Assembly (NCBI GenBank): GCA_025602915.1
Contig: JAHLJZ010000023.1
Location: 1 to 64,000 of the forward strand
Source of the DNA: Paraphysoderma sedebokerense
Taxonomy: Eukaryota > Blastocladiomycota > Physodermatomycetes > Physodermatales > Physodermataceae
DNA length: 64,000 nucleotides
Reading direction: 5' to 3'
The notes under the pieces were generated by a model that was not told the origin of the DNA, did not search any database, and was given only the letters and a program-made list of their open reading frames with translations. Positions 33,171 through 48,700 of the stretch are shown one piece after another. Position 1 is the first letter of the stretch. Each line of letters begins with the position of its first letter. The position numbers and the translations under genes were made by a program.

Positions 33171-36100
33171 CTACACCTTCCTCGCATCATATTTAAACAC
33201 TCCAAATTCTTTCACTACATCCCATAACTCTTGATAAGGAGTATACCCCGCCAAATCAATCTGCAAGGTATCAAGGAACCCTAATTTTCGGATCTAAAAT
33301 AAATCATCCAAAACCGACACAAAAGACAAAAAAACACACGTTAAATTCCGTCATCTCATCCAACTTGAATTTCCAATATCTAGAAAAAAGAACGAATAAA
33401 GAACGAATATGGAGTACCTCTTGTCCAAACCCTTCTACATCGAGGTAACATTGTAACCTAATTTTATCTTCATCACTTAAATTTTTGTAGTTGATGGTAG
33501 ATTCTGTAGACAATGTATCATTAGACTCGCGGGGTGAAGTGGCCGTATTACTTTTTTTGAGTCGTTTTAATGAGTCTTCGGTTTTTTTGAGGGTCGTGAG
33601 AAGATCGGTTAATAGGGTGGTGTAACTTTTTATTTGGTATCGTTTGTGATGATTTTAACGGAACCGGAGAAAGAGTGTAAACGAAGATGGGAAGTGGGAT
33701 GTGGGAAGTAGGAAAAGTTAAAGGGTATATTTGAAGAGAGGGTGGTATGAGAGATGGAAATTGTGTAAGTACCTAGTCGCCACCCCTTTAACTACATCGT
33801 TGATCCAGTGATTCCAATTTTCTTGGTCTACTACTTTTCCCAATTCCTCGTGGACTGTCCAAATCGGTTTAAATATCAATTCGACATAAAAACTACACTC
33901 CGTTGGCGCTTCTTTGTTTGTCCGTCTGTACTGGGCAGTTATATTTCGAACAAATTTCAGTGGATCGGTGCACCGCGCGGTAAGAATCGCAATGAGTTGT
34001 GACGAGAGAATGGGGAAGGGGAGTGTGAGGCGAGAGAGAATCGAGGATAAGGAGTCTATATAGTGTAAGGGTGTAGATATTAGTGAGAGATAGATTGAGA
34101 TTAACAGATGGGACATTAGATGAGGAAAGGTACTGACCTGATATTGCTTGATTGTTTTTGAGAGAATCTGGTAATTTTGATCGTATTATTTCCGAATAAA
34201 TTTTGCGAATTCCTCTTTGTAAATACTGCACATCAGAGAAAGCATGAAATATGTGCGATATCGGTAAATTTTCATTTTCCTCTGATGACCGCAAATTTGT
34301 AGCAGAGGTTGCTGAACTTTGAGGGGACGGTGATCCCTGGCGGGGGATGTTTGGCGGCGAATTCGCAGGAATCTGCATCTCAGGATCAGTTTTACATAGG
34401 GGAATAGCAACATCATGTAATGGGAAATGGAAATGCCATTTTACTTTGCCGGCGCCCGCATTGCCAATCTTTGCTTCCTTCACATTGTCGCTCAACCATG
34501 TTACGTATCGCGCGATAAGCTATACAGCAAGGGTTTGTATCAGTCTGATTGCCTGGGCAAGACAAATTAAATAGGAAGTCGGTACCTGCAAAGTTAACTT
34601 CCAGAATTTTCCTGCCAAAACCTCCAAGAATACGTCGTCTCGCCAACAAAAGAGTATACAATTTAAAAGTGTTTTTGATTGAATATATTTTGGCGCTTCT
34701 TCACTTCCTACAAATGATTGAGTCAATTTCGGCTTTCCATTTAGCGACGAAAATATTACAAAACAAACCTTTAACAACAGAGTCAGCAAATACTGTCTTC
34801 AAAGTTTTCTCGTATTTTGAAACCACATCATTGAGACGAATTGAAAAATACACATCAACGGACCACCGTCGGATAAAATCAGAATAACTGGAGCGTGTCC
34901 GAAGATATTGAAGTGACTCTACAGATTGACAAAAATTGGTCTCAAAATAGGATATGAAAGCTGTCGTTAAGCGATAGTTCTAGGAACAAAATCCGGGAGA
35001 AGAAAATCCGATAGTTAGACGCAGAATATTTAGATTGTAAAATAGTGCTTAAAAACCTTATGGAAAACATCTGGGACGCCACTAGCAATCCAATTGTTGA
35101 TTTCAGGTGAAGCAATCATCATATTGACAAAATCAGTGAAAATGCAGTCTGCTACAAAACGATTGATGTCGTCTTCCTTCAGAACATCTCGAGCTAAATC
35201 GATAAAAAGCAAGGGAGCGGAGGAAAGGAAATTCGAAACGGAGGAATAACGTCCGGAAAGTGATGTTGTGGCATGGGAAGGTGACGAGGAGGGGGAAGAA
35301 GAATTAGATGTAGACCGTTTAAAAATCTAAGGATGCAATTTAGATGCGCTAAGAGATTTGGATCACATGGGAGGAGGGAAGAGTCGGTATCGCAAACCTT
35401 CATCAGACCAGGAAGAACGATTTCCTCATCAAATAGTTTGATAGCATCCGAAAGTTGTGAAATAATTGAAAATATTCGCAGACAATGTGCTATGACGTTC
35501 GCAGCCGAGCGGGTAGCAGCTGACACTTGGATAATTGAATTGCCTGAAGTATTGCCACTGTGGAGATTATCCAACCATATCGCACAGGATTTACGAAATA
35601 TAGACCTCAGGGATTCTTGTAAGCTAGATTGTATCCAATCGATTCTCTAGTGTTGTAAGAAGCCCATTAAATTAGCGGATATAGTCCACACAATGCTGCT
35701 CATGATATAGCTACCCATTGAATACCCTCCATGAACTTTAACCCTTTACCTTTCCTGACCAGAAATTGTAAATGATTATACTCGATCGCGATTCGCTCCA
35801 CAAGTTTAATATCCGACAGGATCCTAGGTTCTGAATTACTTGAAATCTCAATTGCCTGTAGCGAGTCCACATTTGAGCTTTCGTCACTGGACTGAATCAG
35901 ATTTTCCAGTTTTCGAACGGAATTATGCGTGCTTAAGAATAGCTGAAGATATGCCTATGGTAGAAATTGTGCCTTGTGAGTCGATAAAGTATATTCTAAG
36001 AGAATAAATGCACTGGAAATTCCCTACCTTCTTGTCACGGACAACACACCGTCTCTGTAGCTTTGTTTGCAATGATTCGATCTCGTCTAGAATGGAAGTC

Positions 36101-36486
36101 GTAACTTCCTAAAATATCATTCGTATAAGACTCTCGGTATGTCATTGGTAGACTGTGAAGTTGATAGGAGAACTAAACACATACCTCCACATGATTTTGA
36201 ACTCGACTAATAGGGTCATGTAGTTCAGAGATGACTCCGTCAACCCCCTTTAGCTTGGTGGCGAGCACAACGAAATCCTGGATACATTGGAATTTAAAAA
36301 TAAATCTTATTGAGAAGGTACGGCCTGTAGATACTCGTCTGATACGGGACGTACGGTGTAATCACGATTGATAAGTTCGATAACTTCTGCCTTTAACGAA
36401 CGCTGCTTATCGTTCAGTTCATTTTTGAGTCTTTCTAGGGCTAGATTCTCCAAAGAATCTGAATCCGTCACAACCGATTGCAGCAT
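33171..36486 (-). CDS. COG2: conserved oligomeric Golgi complex subunit 2
   Basis: 797 aa from twelve exons: 36355..36486, 36185..36277, 36028..36108, 35715..35954, 35398..35646, 35057..35326, 34769..34979, 34586..34707, 34138..34519, 33773..34055, 33418..33625, 33171..33293; all junctions keep frame. COG2 is part of lobe A of the Golgi tethering complex in retrograde transport. Recognisable pieces: LKAEVIELINRDYTDFVVLA (N-terminal motif), VFLEVLAGKFWKLTLQLIAR, QYRRTNKEAPTECSFYVE, WINDVVKGVATRY and LSDEDKIRLQCYLDVEGFG. The family's first about 30 residues (an LPF...VDxF motif) were not found, so a further upstream exon or an N-terminal loss is possible. Confidence 0.88.
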
Positions 36487-36675
36487 CCCGATAAATGTGG
36501 TAATAATGAATGAGTAAATTGAAAGGCCGCGACTCAGATGGTTTTCAGCCGCCAGTTAAACTGAGTCTGTACACTAAACGTGAAAAATACATCAAATTCC
36601 GGCACCAGAATACGTCATTGCGGATGATATTCACATCTATTCACATAAAAGAGAGTACATTCCGCACATTTTTAT

Positions 36676-39600
36676 TTATACTCTGTGTTTATTCTGATGG
36701 CTAAGGTTTGTGGAACTTTTCACCGCACTTCTTTCCTTTGTGGAATATTTGAGCCCCCCTCCCACGGACCTCTTGTCTTTCCCATCCTCTTTATCTTTCT
36801 CTCGTCTTTCCTTCCTGGCGGCCAATCCCTCCGTACTACCATTGATGCTAGTGATAGAGCGTCTGCCTTTTACGACAGGTGCACCATTGACAATGATCGT
36901 CTCGCCTTCTGCCGGAACAATATCATCTGGGAGCACGAATGCCGGCTGGCCTTTGTACATATTAGTCATTTTTTGGGTAAGTGTAAGATCAATACTACGA
37001 GAAAGAGAGCGATTAAGCAGTACTGCTTCCGCCTCAGTATCCGTACGGACTGCCTCAGGTAACGATGTCGGTTGAATGATGGGTGTCGGCGCAGGCGACA
37101 GCGGCAACGGAAGCGCGGCTATATTGGATACAGTTGTTAGACGGATAAATCAGAGGTTCATGCAGCACCAGAAATATCAGCACTTACAGGCAAGATGAAC
37201 TCCAACACATGGACTCAGACCACTTTCCTCCCCATTGCCTAACAAGGTCATCGCAAAGTAATAAGTGCGGCCGTATTCAAGAGCATCAACTATGAATGCG
37301 GTGGCGGACCGGTCAATTAAGGGAGCTACCACTTGTACATCATTCATGTTATTGTCGCGAGACATTAACAGTTTGTATCCGATTACTTCCGGACAGGATT
37401 CATATGCTAATGTTGAATCAAATCGAAATACGACTGATGTTGGCGAAAGAACGACGTATTGCGGTGGGCGTGGGATCGGAAGCATATTATCTGAATTCCA
37501 CTATTCTTTAGAATACGTTCCATGTAAGAGATTACGCAATAATCTTACCCAGGCAAATCGGTTCGCAATAACTACTCAAATCGCTCCATCCTACTCGATT
37601 TAGACCCTTCACTGCAAACACATATTTTTCTCCGGGCTCGAGATTATCTATAATGTGCATGCGTCGTTGCGACGACCCTACAACAATTTCTGTTGGCTCT
37701 AAGTTCCTACTTTTGGCATCAAGCTTGGCATAGTAGATTCGATATTCCGTAATTTCGGAGCCACCGTTACTCATAGGTGGTTGTATCGTTAGCTGAACAC
37801 TCGAGGACGTGTATTTCTTAACGCTAGGTACCGGTGGTGTGGCAGGTTTGAAATCTAGGGAATTGTACCGTCACTACTGCGAATCCAATCCGGCTGACTT
37901 TTCGGTCTCATTTCAGGCATTACCTATAACACATTTATCACTGACTGGACTCAGCGGGCCTTCCCCAATACCATTTACGGCAGATACTGCGAAATAATGC
38001 TCGACAGCTGTTTCAGGATGGTCAAAATAGTAGCGCCGGGCAGTATCTATTTCGAAATTTTTCGAAGGGTCGCCATCGACTTTCGGTATTTCAGCTAACA
38101 GATACAGATTTTTAACCTCTATTGATGAACCCAAAAGATTCGTTGCATGGTAAATCTTATAAGAGGTGATACGCGATTCAATATCATGGCTCGGAGCAGT
38201 ATAGCCAACACAGATGGCGAGGGGAGATTCAATAAATACTTCTGGTTTCGCAGGAGCTGGTGGTAGAATATCTACATCATAAAAGTCAGTTTCAGTTACA
38301 GCAGGCTTGAACCAGAGGTGACAACATGCCTACAAGAACAGCTTTGTAAACAACATTTTCGGAATCAACTCCATCATGAGAAGATAGAACACTAATATAA
38401 TAGTAGCCTCCTTCCTTCAACCCCTCCAGCCTGATCGTCTTTGTAAAATCTTCTGACTGATGCTTCTCTTCAATTTCATCATTTGTTATACTTCTGTCCG
38501 TTCTGGTTTTCTTTGCGTTGCTCATCTTCTCTTTTTCGATATTATCGACCTCAATAGTCGAAATCTCGTTGCCCCATTTGTCAAGGACAAGCTTTCTCAC
38601 ATCTGTTATTAAATCCTTGTTGTGTGTATACTTTATTTTTATAAATGAGTATTGTGAACTATTATCTTGAGCTGGGAATGCAATCTGAAGATTCAGGGCG
38701 TTGCGTTCGACCGCTAGAATTACCGGTTCCTGTATAGTGGGCAACCTTCCTACAGACAAAATGTCAATCGGTACTCGCTGCCAAAGTAATTCTTTCGTCT
38801 GACCTCGAATCTGGGCTGCCCTTTTCGCAAGCCAATCTTCCATACTTCTCTTTTTGCAGAATTGACATGTTTCGGGCTTGCGATGAAGAGCATTGTACCT
38901 ATAAATTTCTAACGAGGCTACTTCCTTCTCTTTGTCCTATTTGACGTCTTTTTAGTATCGAAGAAACAATTCTTTAAGGTCATATGTCGCATAAATACAG
39001 ACTCGCATCTCCTCCTCCAGCTTATCAAGTTTATCCTTGACTAAGCGGTTCTCATAGTCCATAGTGTGAAGCTTGCCTCTTAGATTTTTATTCTCCGTAG
39101 TGTAATTTTTCTCCAAAAGTTCTATTTTTCGACTCATATCCTAAATTAAGAAATGTCAGTCTAACCGAATGTGTCGAAATATCTCAGACAGTGTGGGCTT
39201 CCGACAGCGCACCATAATCTCTTCGTCCTTTTCTTTCATTTTATTCCTCGCTGCCTCTAATTGTTTGGTGAGAGTATCTCTTAGCTGTAAATCTTGATCC
39301 GCAACCAACATCTCTAAATGAGCCTTCTGCTCTTTCAATTGACGTATTTGTTCCCCTTGATAGCGCAGGTTTCGATCATCGGATGTTTGTTGTATGTAAA
39401 GTGATTTGAGTTTTTGCTGAATAAGAAGATAAAAGGACAAGAGCTCTAAGCATGAGGAAGTGCGAAATAAAGGCCGCCATTTGACATACCTTCAATCCAG
39501 TAATTTCGTTTCGTAGTGCTTTTATCATCATCGGAGCTTCAGTATTTCTGTGTTCCAACGCATCAATTTCCTTTTGATGTCGCCTTTCGCTCTAAGTAGT

Positions 39601-39902
39601 GTGATAGTGGGTTATTGATACTGACCGCAAGCAACTAAATGAGAAATGTGCACCTGTTTCAACACGGCGTTCTCTTCCTTTAACTTGATTATCAAATTGT
39701 CCTTTTCTTTCAGATAACCCCGTAGCCTTACATTCTCATGTTCCCAATATTCTGATCCCCCAAGATTGTTAGATACTGTGGATGCCGCTGAAACTACTCT
39801 TTTATGATCATCTTCCACTGGGGGTAAATCTTTCTGTTGGTTGACACCAAATGTATGCGAGCCGTATATTCTGGATCTCTGTGACTTATAATCTGCTGGC
39901 AT
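36676..39902 (-). CDS. coiled-coil and fibronectin type III repeat protein
   Basis: 899 aa from nine exons: 39654..39902, 39490..39591, 39213..39416, 39003..39140, 38330..38936, 37924..38271, 37549..37854, 37188..37490, 36676..37118. About residues 50-240 are heptad coiled coil (EKDNLIIKLKEENAVLKQ, QIRQLKEQKAHLEMLVADQD, ENRLVKDKLDKLEEEMR). A CxxC pair follows (ETCQFCKK). Then come about four FN3 modules, recognisable by paired Trp/Tyr and ends such as YYFAMTLLGNGEESGLSP, KYVFAVKGLNRVGWSDLS and YFAVSAVNGIGEGPLSP. The tail is basic and disordered. The sixth exon is entered from a GC donor (GCATGT). FN3 domains are uncommon in fungi. Its head-to-head position with CFAP100 suggests an axonemal or basal-body role, which is inference. 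Confidence 0.82.
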
Positions 39903-40354
39903 CCGTTATACCGTAACTTTTGGATGTGATTGTGGTTGTTGACTGATGTCGCTTAACCCCAGGTGTGGATCTGAACTTTATCAACTCGGGAACTCGGGAA
40001 ACGCGAAATCAGAACGCGACCAGACCTGAAAATCCCCCGTCGATCAATGAATGGTTCAAGAGAGCGGACTTGTTACCACATTCATATAAAGTGGCTCCCT
40101 AGATGACATCAATAGAAGCTGGTTTTTCGACACCAATGAGTGCTGTATGTTTTATTTAAGTATCAACTGTATTATGCCCTGCTCACCGGCTATGTTAATT
40201 TTCGCATAATAGGACATCGAATGTATGATTCGTGACTTTAGAGTTCCAAGAAACCATATTGTTTATTTTCCATAACTCTGACAACATATTACTTTTTATA
40301 GCTTACAAATTGCCAAAGCTATTATCAAAAGCAACGTCTAGCAAAAGTTACAAT
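39903..40354. promoter_or_regulatory. bidirectional promoter between FN3/coiled-coil gene and CFAP100
   Basis: 452 bp separating two divergent starts. No clear TATA box. An upstream ATG near 40,134 followed by a GT donor could mark a 5' exon of CFAP100. Confidence 0.4.
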
Positions 40355-42506
<2,152 letters not shown>

Positions 42507-42706
42507 CAGATAGAAACTCGAATTTTAGATTTTAAATTAGTTAATAATGGACAATATGTGTAGAGTTACAAAAGGTAATGTTGACACAATATAGAAAATT
42601 ACAAAATATACATAAATCTCGAAAGATCCGTCATCTCACTATTACAAGAGAGGAGTTCATACATCATCCTTTTATATTCAGTTAAAATTGGTTCCATTTA
42701 TATTGG

Positions 42707-45700
42707 TCATATTTTGGTGCTATCCGCTGTTTCATTCCTTGAGTCACGAGAAAACGAAAAGCTTGACAAAGACAATCCGGAATTAGGGTTGTTAGCCGCC
42801 ACAGGTGGAGATTTGACATTTTCAGTGGTATTAAAACTGGTAAAGGCTAGTTTGATTGGCGTTTCACGATTCTGTAATAACTCTGCATCTTGTGACATGT
42901 CTTGTGAATCGGTCAGATGAGGAAACGCTGAGAGCTCAACTTTTTCTCCATTCATAAATCGTTGGCGACGGTTAGACGCAAATTCACGGATTCTCCTCTC
43001 TTCTTCCTCCGAAATTTGTTCATTTTCATCTTCGTTGAAGAGCGAGGTATGAAGTTTGCAATCGATGATGTCGTTCCAACATTCACGGATGATTTTTTGG
43101 AGGATAGAATCAGGAAATTCACGATATGAGGAGTCATAGTCGAGTAATGAATTGAGGTTGTCCTCAGGAATTTGAAAATAACTCACTAGTTCTTTTTTTG
43201 TGAGCGTCTTCCGAAGTGTCGTTTCGTCAATCGTATCCCTTGGAAAATAAATGTGAGACGACGAGTTTCCTGATGATTACATAATTGAACATACATGGAA
43301 AGATGCAACTTGAAAATGTTTTTGTTAAATAATGACTCTTCGTATGTACCAAAAGAACATAATCGATAGACAAAAACCGACTTCTTCTGGCCGTATCTAA
43401 AAAAATTCCATCAGTCTGTTGACAATATAGAACGATGAAAGAGGCTCTACCGGTATGCGCGAGCTATAGCTTGCTCATCATCGCTTGGATTCTGAAAAAA
43501 CGTGTAATTTGATGACACCGATAAATTGATTAATTACCGCACAACGCATTTTGATGGGATAACATACAAACCCAACCATAGTCCATAATAATCACTCGAT
43601 TCGCCCCGTGTAAATTGATGCCAGTCGCACCCGACTGAAAGGCAGACTATAGGTTAGAAGGAACCTTCGTATCAAGAACGCGGTTAAAAAAAATTACCTT
43701 CAGCGAAATCATGAATACGTCTGCACTTCGATTGGTCTTAGTTGAATTGAAATTCGATACTTTCTCCTCCCTAGAAATCTACACGAAATATAAGATTTAG
43801 TCGTCATAGCATTTGAGTAACGTTAGGTAGCTACCTTGGTGGATGACCCATCAATACGTAAGAACGTCACTCCCTTCTTCTTGAGTACCTCTTGCATATA
43901 ATCAAGTGTAGCTAAATAACTGGTCACAACAAAATAAGTTAGGGGCTTCAAGACATATCGACCATTGATAGAAGTTAAACGAACCGGGCGAACAATAACA
44001 CTTTGTCACCTACTTGCCGAGCCTCTTCAATTATCTTGAGAGCAATATGGATTTTTGGGGAGGCATTTATCTCATCATACAGAGGATTTCGGTCGAAGAA
44101 ACTTTTTATCCAGGTTTTAGACATGAGAGGCTGACTAAAAATTCGGACAGTGGGTTATTGTCATTAGTATTCCTTTCCATAGATGACAGTTTTTGGAAAA
44201 ATGTACCTTTCGTGTCGAAGCGTATCTTCATTTTCATTATCGTTTTCTTCGTCAACTGTTAAAGGCACAATACAATCCGGTTGCTCTCCATCAATTTCTT
44301 CGATATTGCCTGGTTCTACTGATTTAAAATTTTGTTTTTTCTCTGATTGGACAAAGTCACGATCGATTTTCAACTTTGAAGACAAAGATTAGACTCTGTA
44401 AACCAATAAAAAGGACCGGCACATACGGGGAATACCTTAAATACAGCCGGATGCGTTAAAATGTGAACGGCACAATGCCCCCTGGCAAGTGCATTCTGAT
44501 ATCTTGTTAGTAAATTATCAATTGCGAAAAAATAGGAATGATAATTATAGTCTTACGTCCGACGACGTCGCATCCAAGTATTGCTTATAGAGCGCCAATT
44601 GTAAGGGACTCAGCCGTAAAAAGATTATATAGTCGTGCTTGGGGGGTAAATCTTTCTTCAGAAGGTCATGCCCTTTCCTTTTCGAACTTCAGCATGGACG
44701 ATCTAGTACCAAAGACGAAAACTTAAATCTAACCTTTGCAAAAAATCTTTTGTGGTCTCAATCAAGCCCCGTAATGCAGCCCTAGACTTCCTTTTGTCGC
44801 GCTCACATGAATCTTGATGTCTGCCGTTATCAATGACACTAGCGAAAAGGTGTTTAAATTCTTTCAGATCGCCAAGGTACCCGGGCATGACAAAATCAGC
44901 CTAATATCAAAGAAAAGCTAAGCGACTCTCGCATTGCATAATGTCGGCTGCATCGACGACATAATTACCATAGACCAATACTCCTGCAAATTATTCTGAA
45001 TTGGTGTTCCAGTCAAAGCAACCCTTAACCTGGTTTTACACATTCGCAAGATGCCGGTTAATTTGGCATCAGGATTTTTAATTACATGGGCCTCATCCAC
45101 CACGATTAAGCTTGTCGAATGTAGCAGTAATTCTTTTGCATCACATAAATCGTCTCGTACGCAATAGTCTCGCAACAATGTATGAGACATAACAAGGATG
45201 CCACCATCCCTAGACCATCTCCGAATAAGGTCGAGTTCATTTCGAGACTCTATAATTTTGGTACAATCGATCAATGATTTGATACCCCATTTATAAATTT
45301 CCTGTCCCCAATTTCGAACGACCGATGCTGGTGCAAGAATGAGAAAACACCCATTCTATATTAACAGCAGTATTAGTTAATTCGCACAACTGGCGAAAAA
45401 ACCCATCGTATACAATACCTTTAAATCAGTAGGCAATTTAATATTAACATCTGTGTCCTTCTTCCGGGCCACAGTTGCCTGCACAGTAGCAAGAAAGGCG
45501 ATGGTTTGAATGCTTTTGCCTAAACCCATTGAATGGGCAATAATGCATCCTAAACATAGCGAGAATTTAATACATGGCCTGTATCCGTTATATCAAAAGA
45601 CATTACCGTTCTCGGTCATTACGATGTTTCGCCACATAAATTGCACACCTTCGATCTAATTTTTGGAAGACGAATATGGACACAGTAAGTTTAATAGATA

Positions 45701-48700
45701 AGGCGCGCGAAAAAGTTTAAAGCTACCTGATGTGGTTTTAATTGCCGAGCAACGGCAGGATGGATGAATATATCATCCTCGTCCGACTGATGACCAGGAT
45801 TTACGACTATCTGTGGACAGACAACGGACAAAACGAGTGTGTTCAGATTCGTATCAAGATACTTCCAATGCCCGAAAACATGAGAGAAGACAAACCATAG
45901 AGGGTATATTACTTCCGTATCCCATTACATTGTCTCCGGCTCTGGCGAGAATTTCTTGATTCTTTCTCCTAAATTCATGCTGTCTCTCATTCTGTCGCAT
46001 TTCCAATATTACTTTCTTTTTCTGTCGACCTCTCTCGGCCGTTTTGTCATCAGCAGAAAACAGCTCGTCTTCTGATCCATCAGTGCGCTTTCGTTTCTGA
46101 CGCGGCCTTTTCTTTTGTTTCGGTTTCTTAATCGGCCTAGCATTACCTGTAACACCGCTGTTGTCACTATCGTTGATGAGGTTCACCGACTTCCTCTTTG
46201 TGTAGGCCTTATTGCTTTGACTGCGTGACGTATTCGATTGTGTTGATAATGTAGGAAATGTTCCGTCTCGATTGGAGTCATCCAACGTTCTGAGGAACTC
46301 ACTGAAAGTATCAAAAGATTTTTGAGAAATCGCATTATTGTATATGTTCCGGAACTTCGAGTATGTGATATACTCATTTAATAAAATGATGAAGGCGTTA
46401 ATAGGGTAACTTGATGTCGAGAGTTGACGCATCGCAGCCATAGACTGAAGGGCAAACATTTTCCGATGTAATTCTAGGATAACTTATGCGTCACGATGGC
46501 TACAGGGAAGCTAATGGCGAGCAATAAAAGGAGAAAACAAACCTAAAGGAGTATAGTCATTCAGCAAAAGCCTTATTAACGTGCTTGCACGACAACCTCT
46601 ACGCTTCCACTTCGCCGCTTTCTCCATTTCATTAGCGTCGTCTTCGTCGGTCACGACGCTTGCTTCATCCTTCATCTCCTGCAAAGTAAATAAATAACCA
46701 TTTTCACGTTCATCATTTTCTTCGAGGTCACTATTCAAAGGATGGTCGACATCGCTTCCAACGCTTTCGATAACTTCAAGAGTATCGGACTCTGTATCCG
46801 AATAGCTCTCATTTCGACTTACTTCAAGCATAGATGGCGCATTTTCACTTGATAAACTTCGCTCTCTCACTTGCTCTGCTTTCTCCTCGTCGCTATCGCT
46901 AATTTCAATAGGCGACAACCTTTCCACCAAACTATTAGAAGATTTTGGGCAAGAAGGTGATTGCTTGTTATCGAGACGCCAAGCATTAGTATCCTGTCCC
47001 GTATTCAAAAATTGGACTGAGCTTTGATTTTGGTAAGAGTTTGATGTTGTGGGAGAACAGTATATAGCAGAATGTGTGGCTTGAGAAGAAATTGTTGATC
47101 CCGAAATGTCATCATCTATATCATGATTGTCATCGCTGTCACTGCATAAATCGATAATGTCCGTATTTCCAACATAAGGAGGCTGGCGTGAATTGGGGGA
47201 TCGCCCACGCTGATTGACGTCGATACCGCGGTGAAAGGACGATGGCGAAGGAGTGCAAGATTCCGGTCTTTGTTGTAGTGTGACGGACACCGGAAGTGGC
47301 GGTGGTGTACGTGGATTATACCTTCGTCGGGTGGGAAAATTCTCGACAGTATATACATCATCAGAATAGTACTCATGCAAATTTCCATCTGCCGCTACCT
47401 CATCACCCCTCCTGGTATTCAAATCAAAGAAAGCGTGCGTATCAGTATGAATACTATTATATGTTCTTTCATCTCCTCTGCGATTATCAGAGGCCTCCGT
47501 ATCTGTATCAATTTCTTCGTCGTCGGGAACTATGAAATCATCTAAGCTTGAACTCTGTGTCCACTCTTCTTTTTCACTGAAGGATTCGTCAGCTTCGGAG
47601 GAATCGTCATCCAGCAGTTGAATGAAGTCTTGCTCTGCTATCTGACGTTCGCTTGTTGCCTGATCTTCGTTTTGACGGTCTAAGTTTTTAGATGCATTGG
47701 TGCATGCAGAGCTTCCGATGGGTTGGGTGAGGACCGAAGTAGGATCAGAGGTAGGACGAGGGGGGCAGGGTCCAGATAATAATTTTAACTTCCAATTGAG
47801 CGCACATAAGTCTGCAAGAGACGGGTGCATTGACGCCGCTAGTCGTTTGACTTGGGCATTAGATTTACAGACTGACAAAATTTCACGTCGCAATTCTGGG
47901 ATTCGCTGAACGAAAATGTCAAATGACTTTCACATGCTCTGCATATTTAGAAGGTGCTATCATACCTTGCTCTCCAACTCCGCTCTTTCCTTTTCCCACC
48001 GACTGACTACCATAGTTTTTAATTTTCCAGTACCGTATCCTGTCCAAATACGATAATTATCCCTTTCCAGCTTTGGTAATTCCTCTGCATTCCATTTAAT
48101 TCTATATTGTTCAAGGCAATCGTCCAAGCATTTCGCTTCTTCGGTACAATTGTAATTATCTTCAGAATGAAGCTGAAAATCAGAAGAGGAGGCCGGCAAG
48201 AAAGTAGAGGGCAGAATCGAAAGGGGTTGTGAAGGCTGGTTCAAATGACTTTCGAGAGCTTTCAGTAAAACTCCAGTGCTTGTAGGACGAATTATGAGTC
48301 TCTGCGGTCCCGTTTGTGGTTGTTGATCCTCAGCATCAGATTCAGAATCCAATTCGGATTCGGATTCAGATTCAGATTCAGATTCAGAATATAAAACATC
48401 ATTCGTTGGGGTACCGCCTAAATCAGATTGCTGCAATAGTGTCGGCAGTTTGTGAAGATTTTCAGTTATGTATTACGCAAAATACAGTAATGAAAGGAGA
48501 TATACCTACATTTATCACATCCGCGTCTGTACCGTCTTGCTGATTTTTATATGCTCTCTCCAAGGTGTCATCATCTGATATATTGATATCACCAATGTAG
48601 TATTGAAGATCACTAAGATAATGGATATGATCTAAAATACGAGGGCCAAAGTATAATGTTAGAGTTAATACCACTCAAGGAAAATCTGTAAAAACGTATT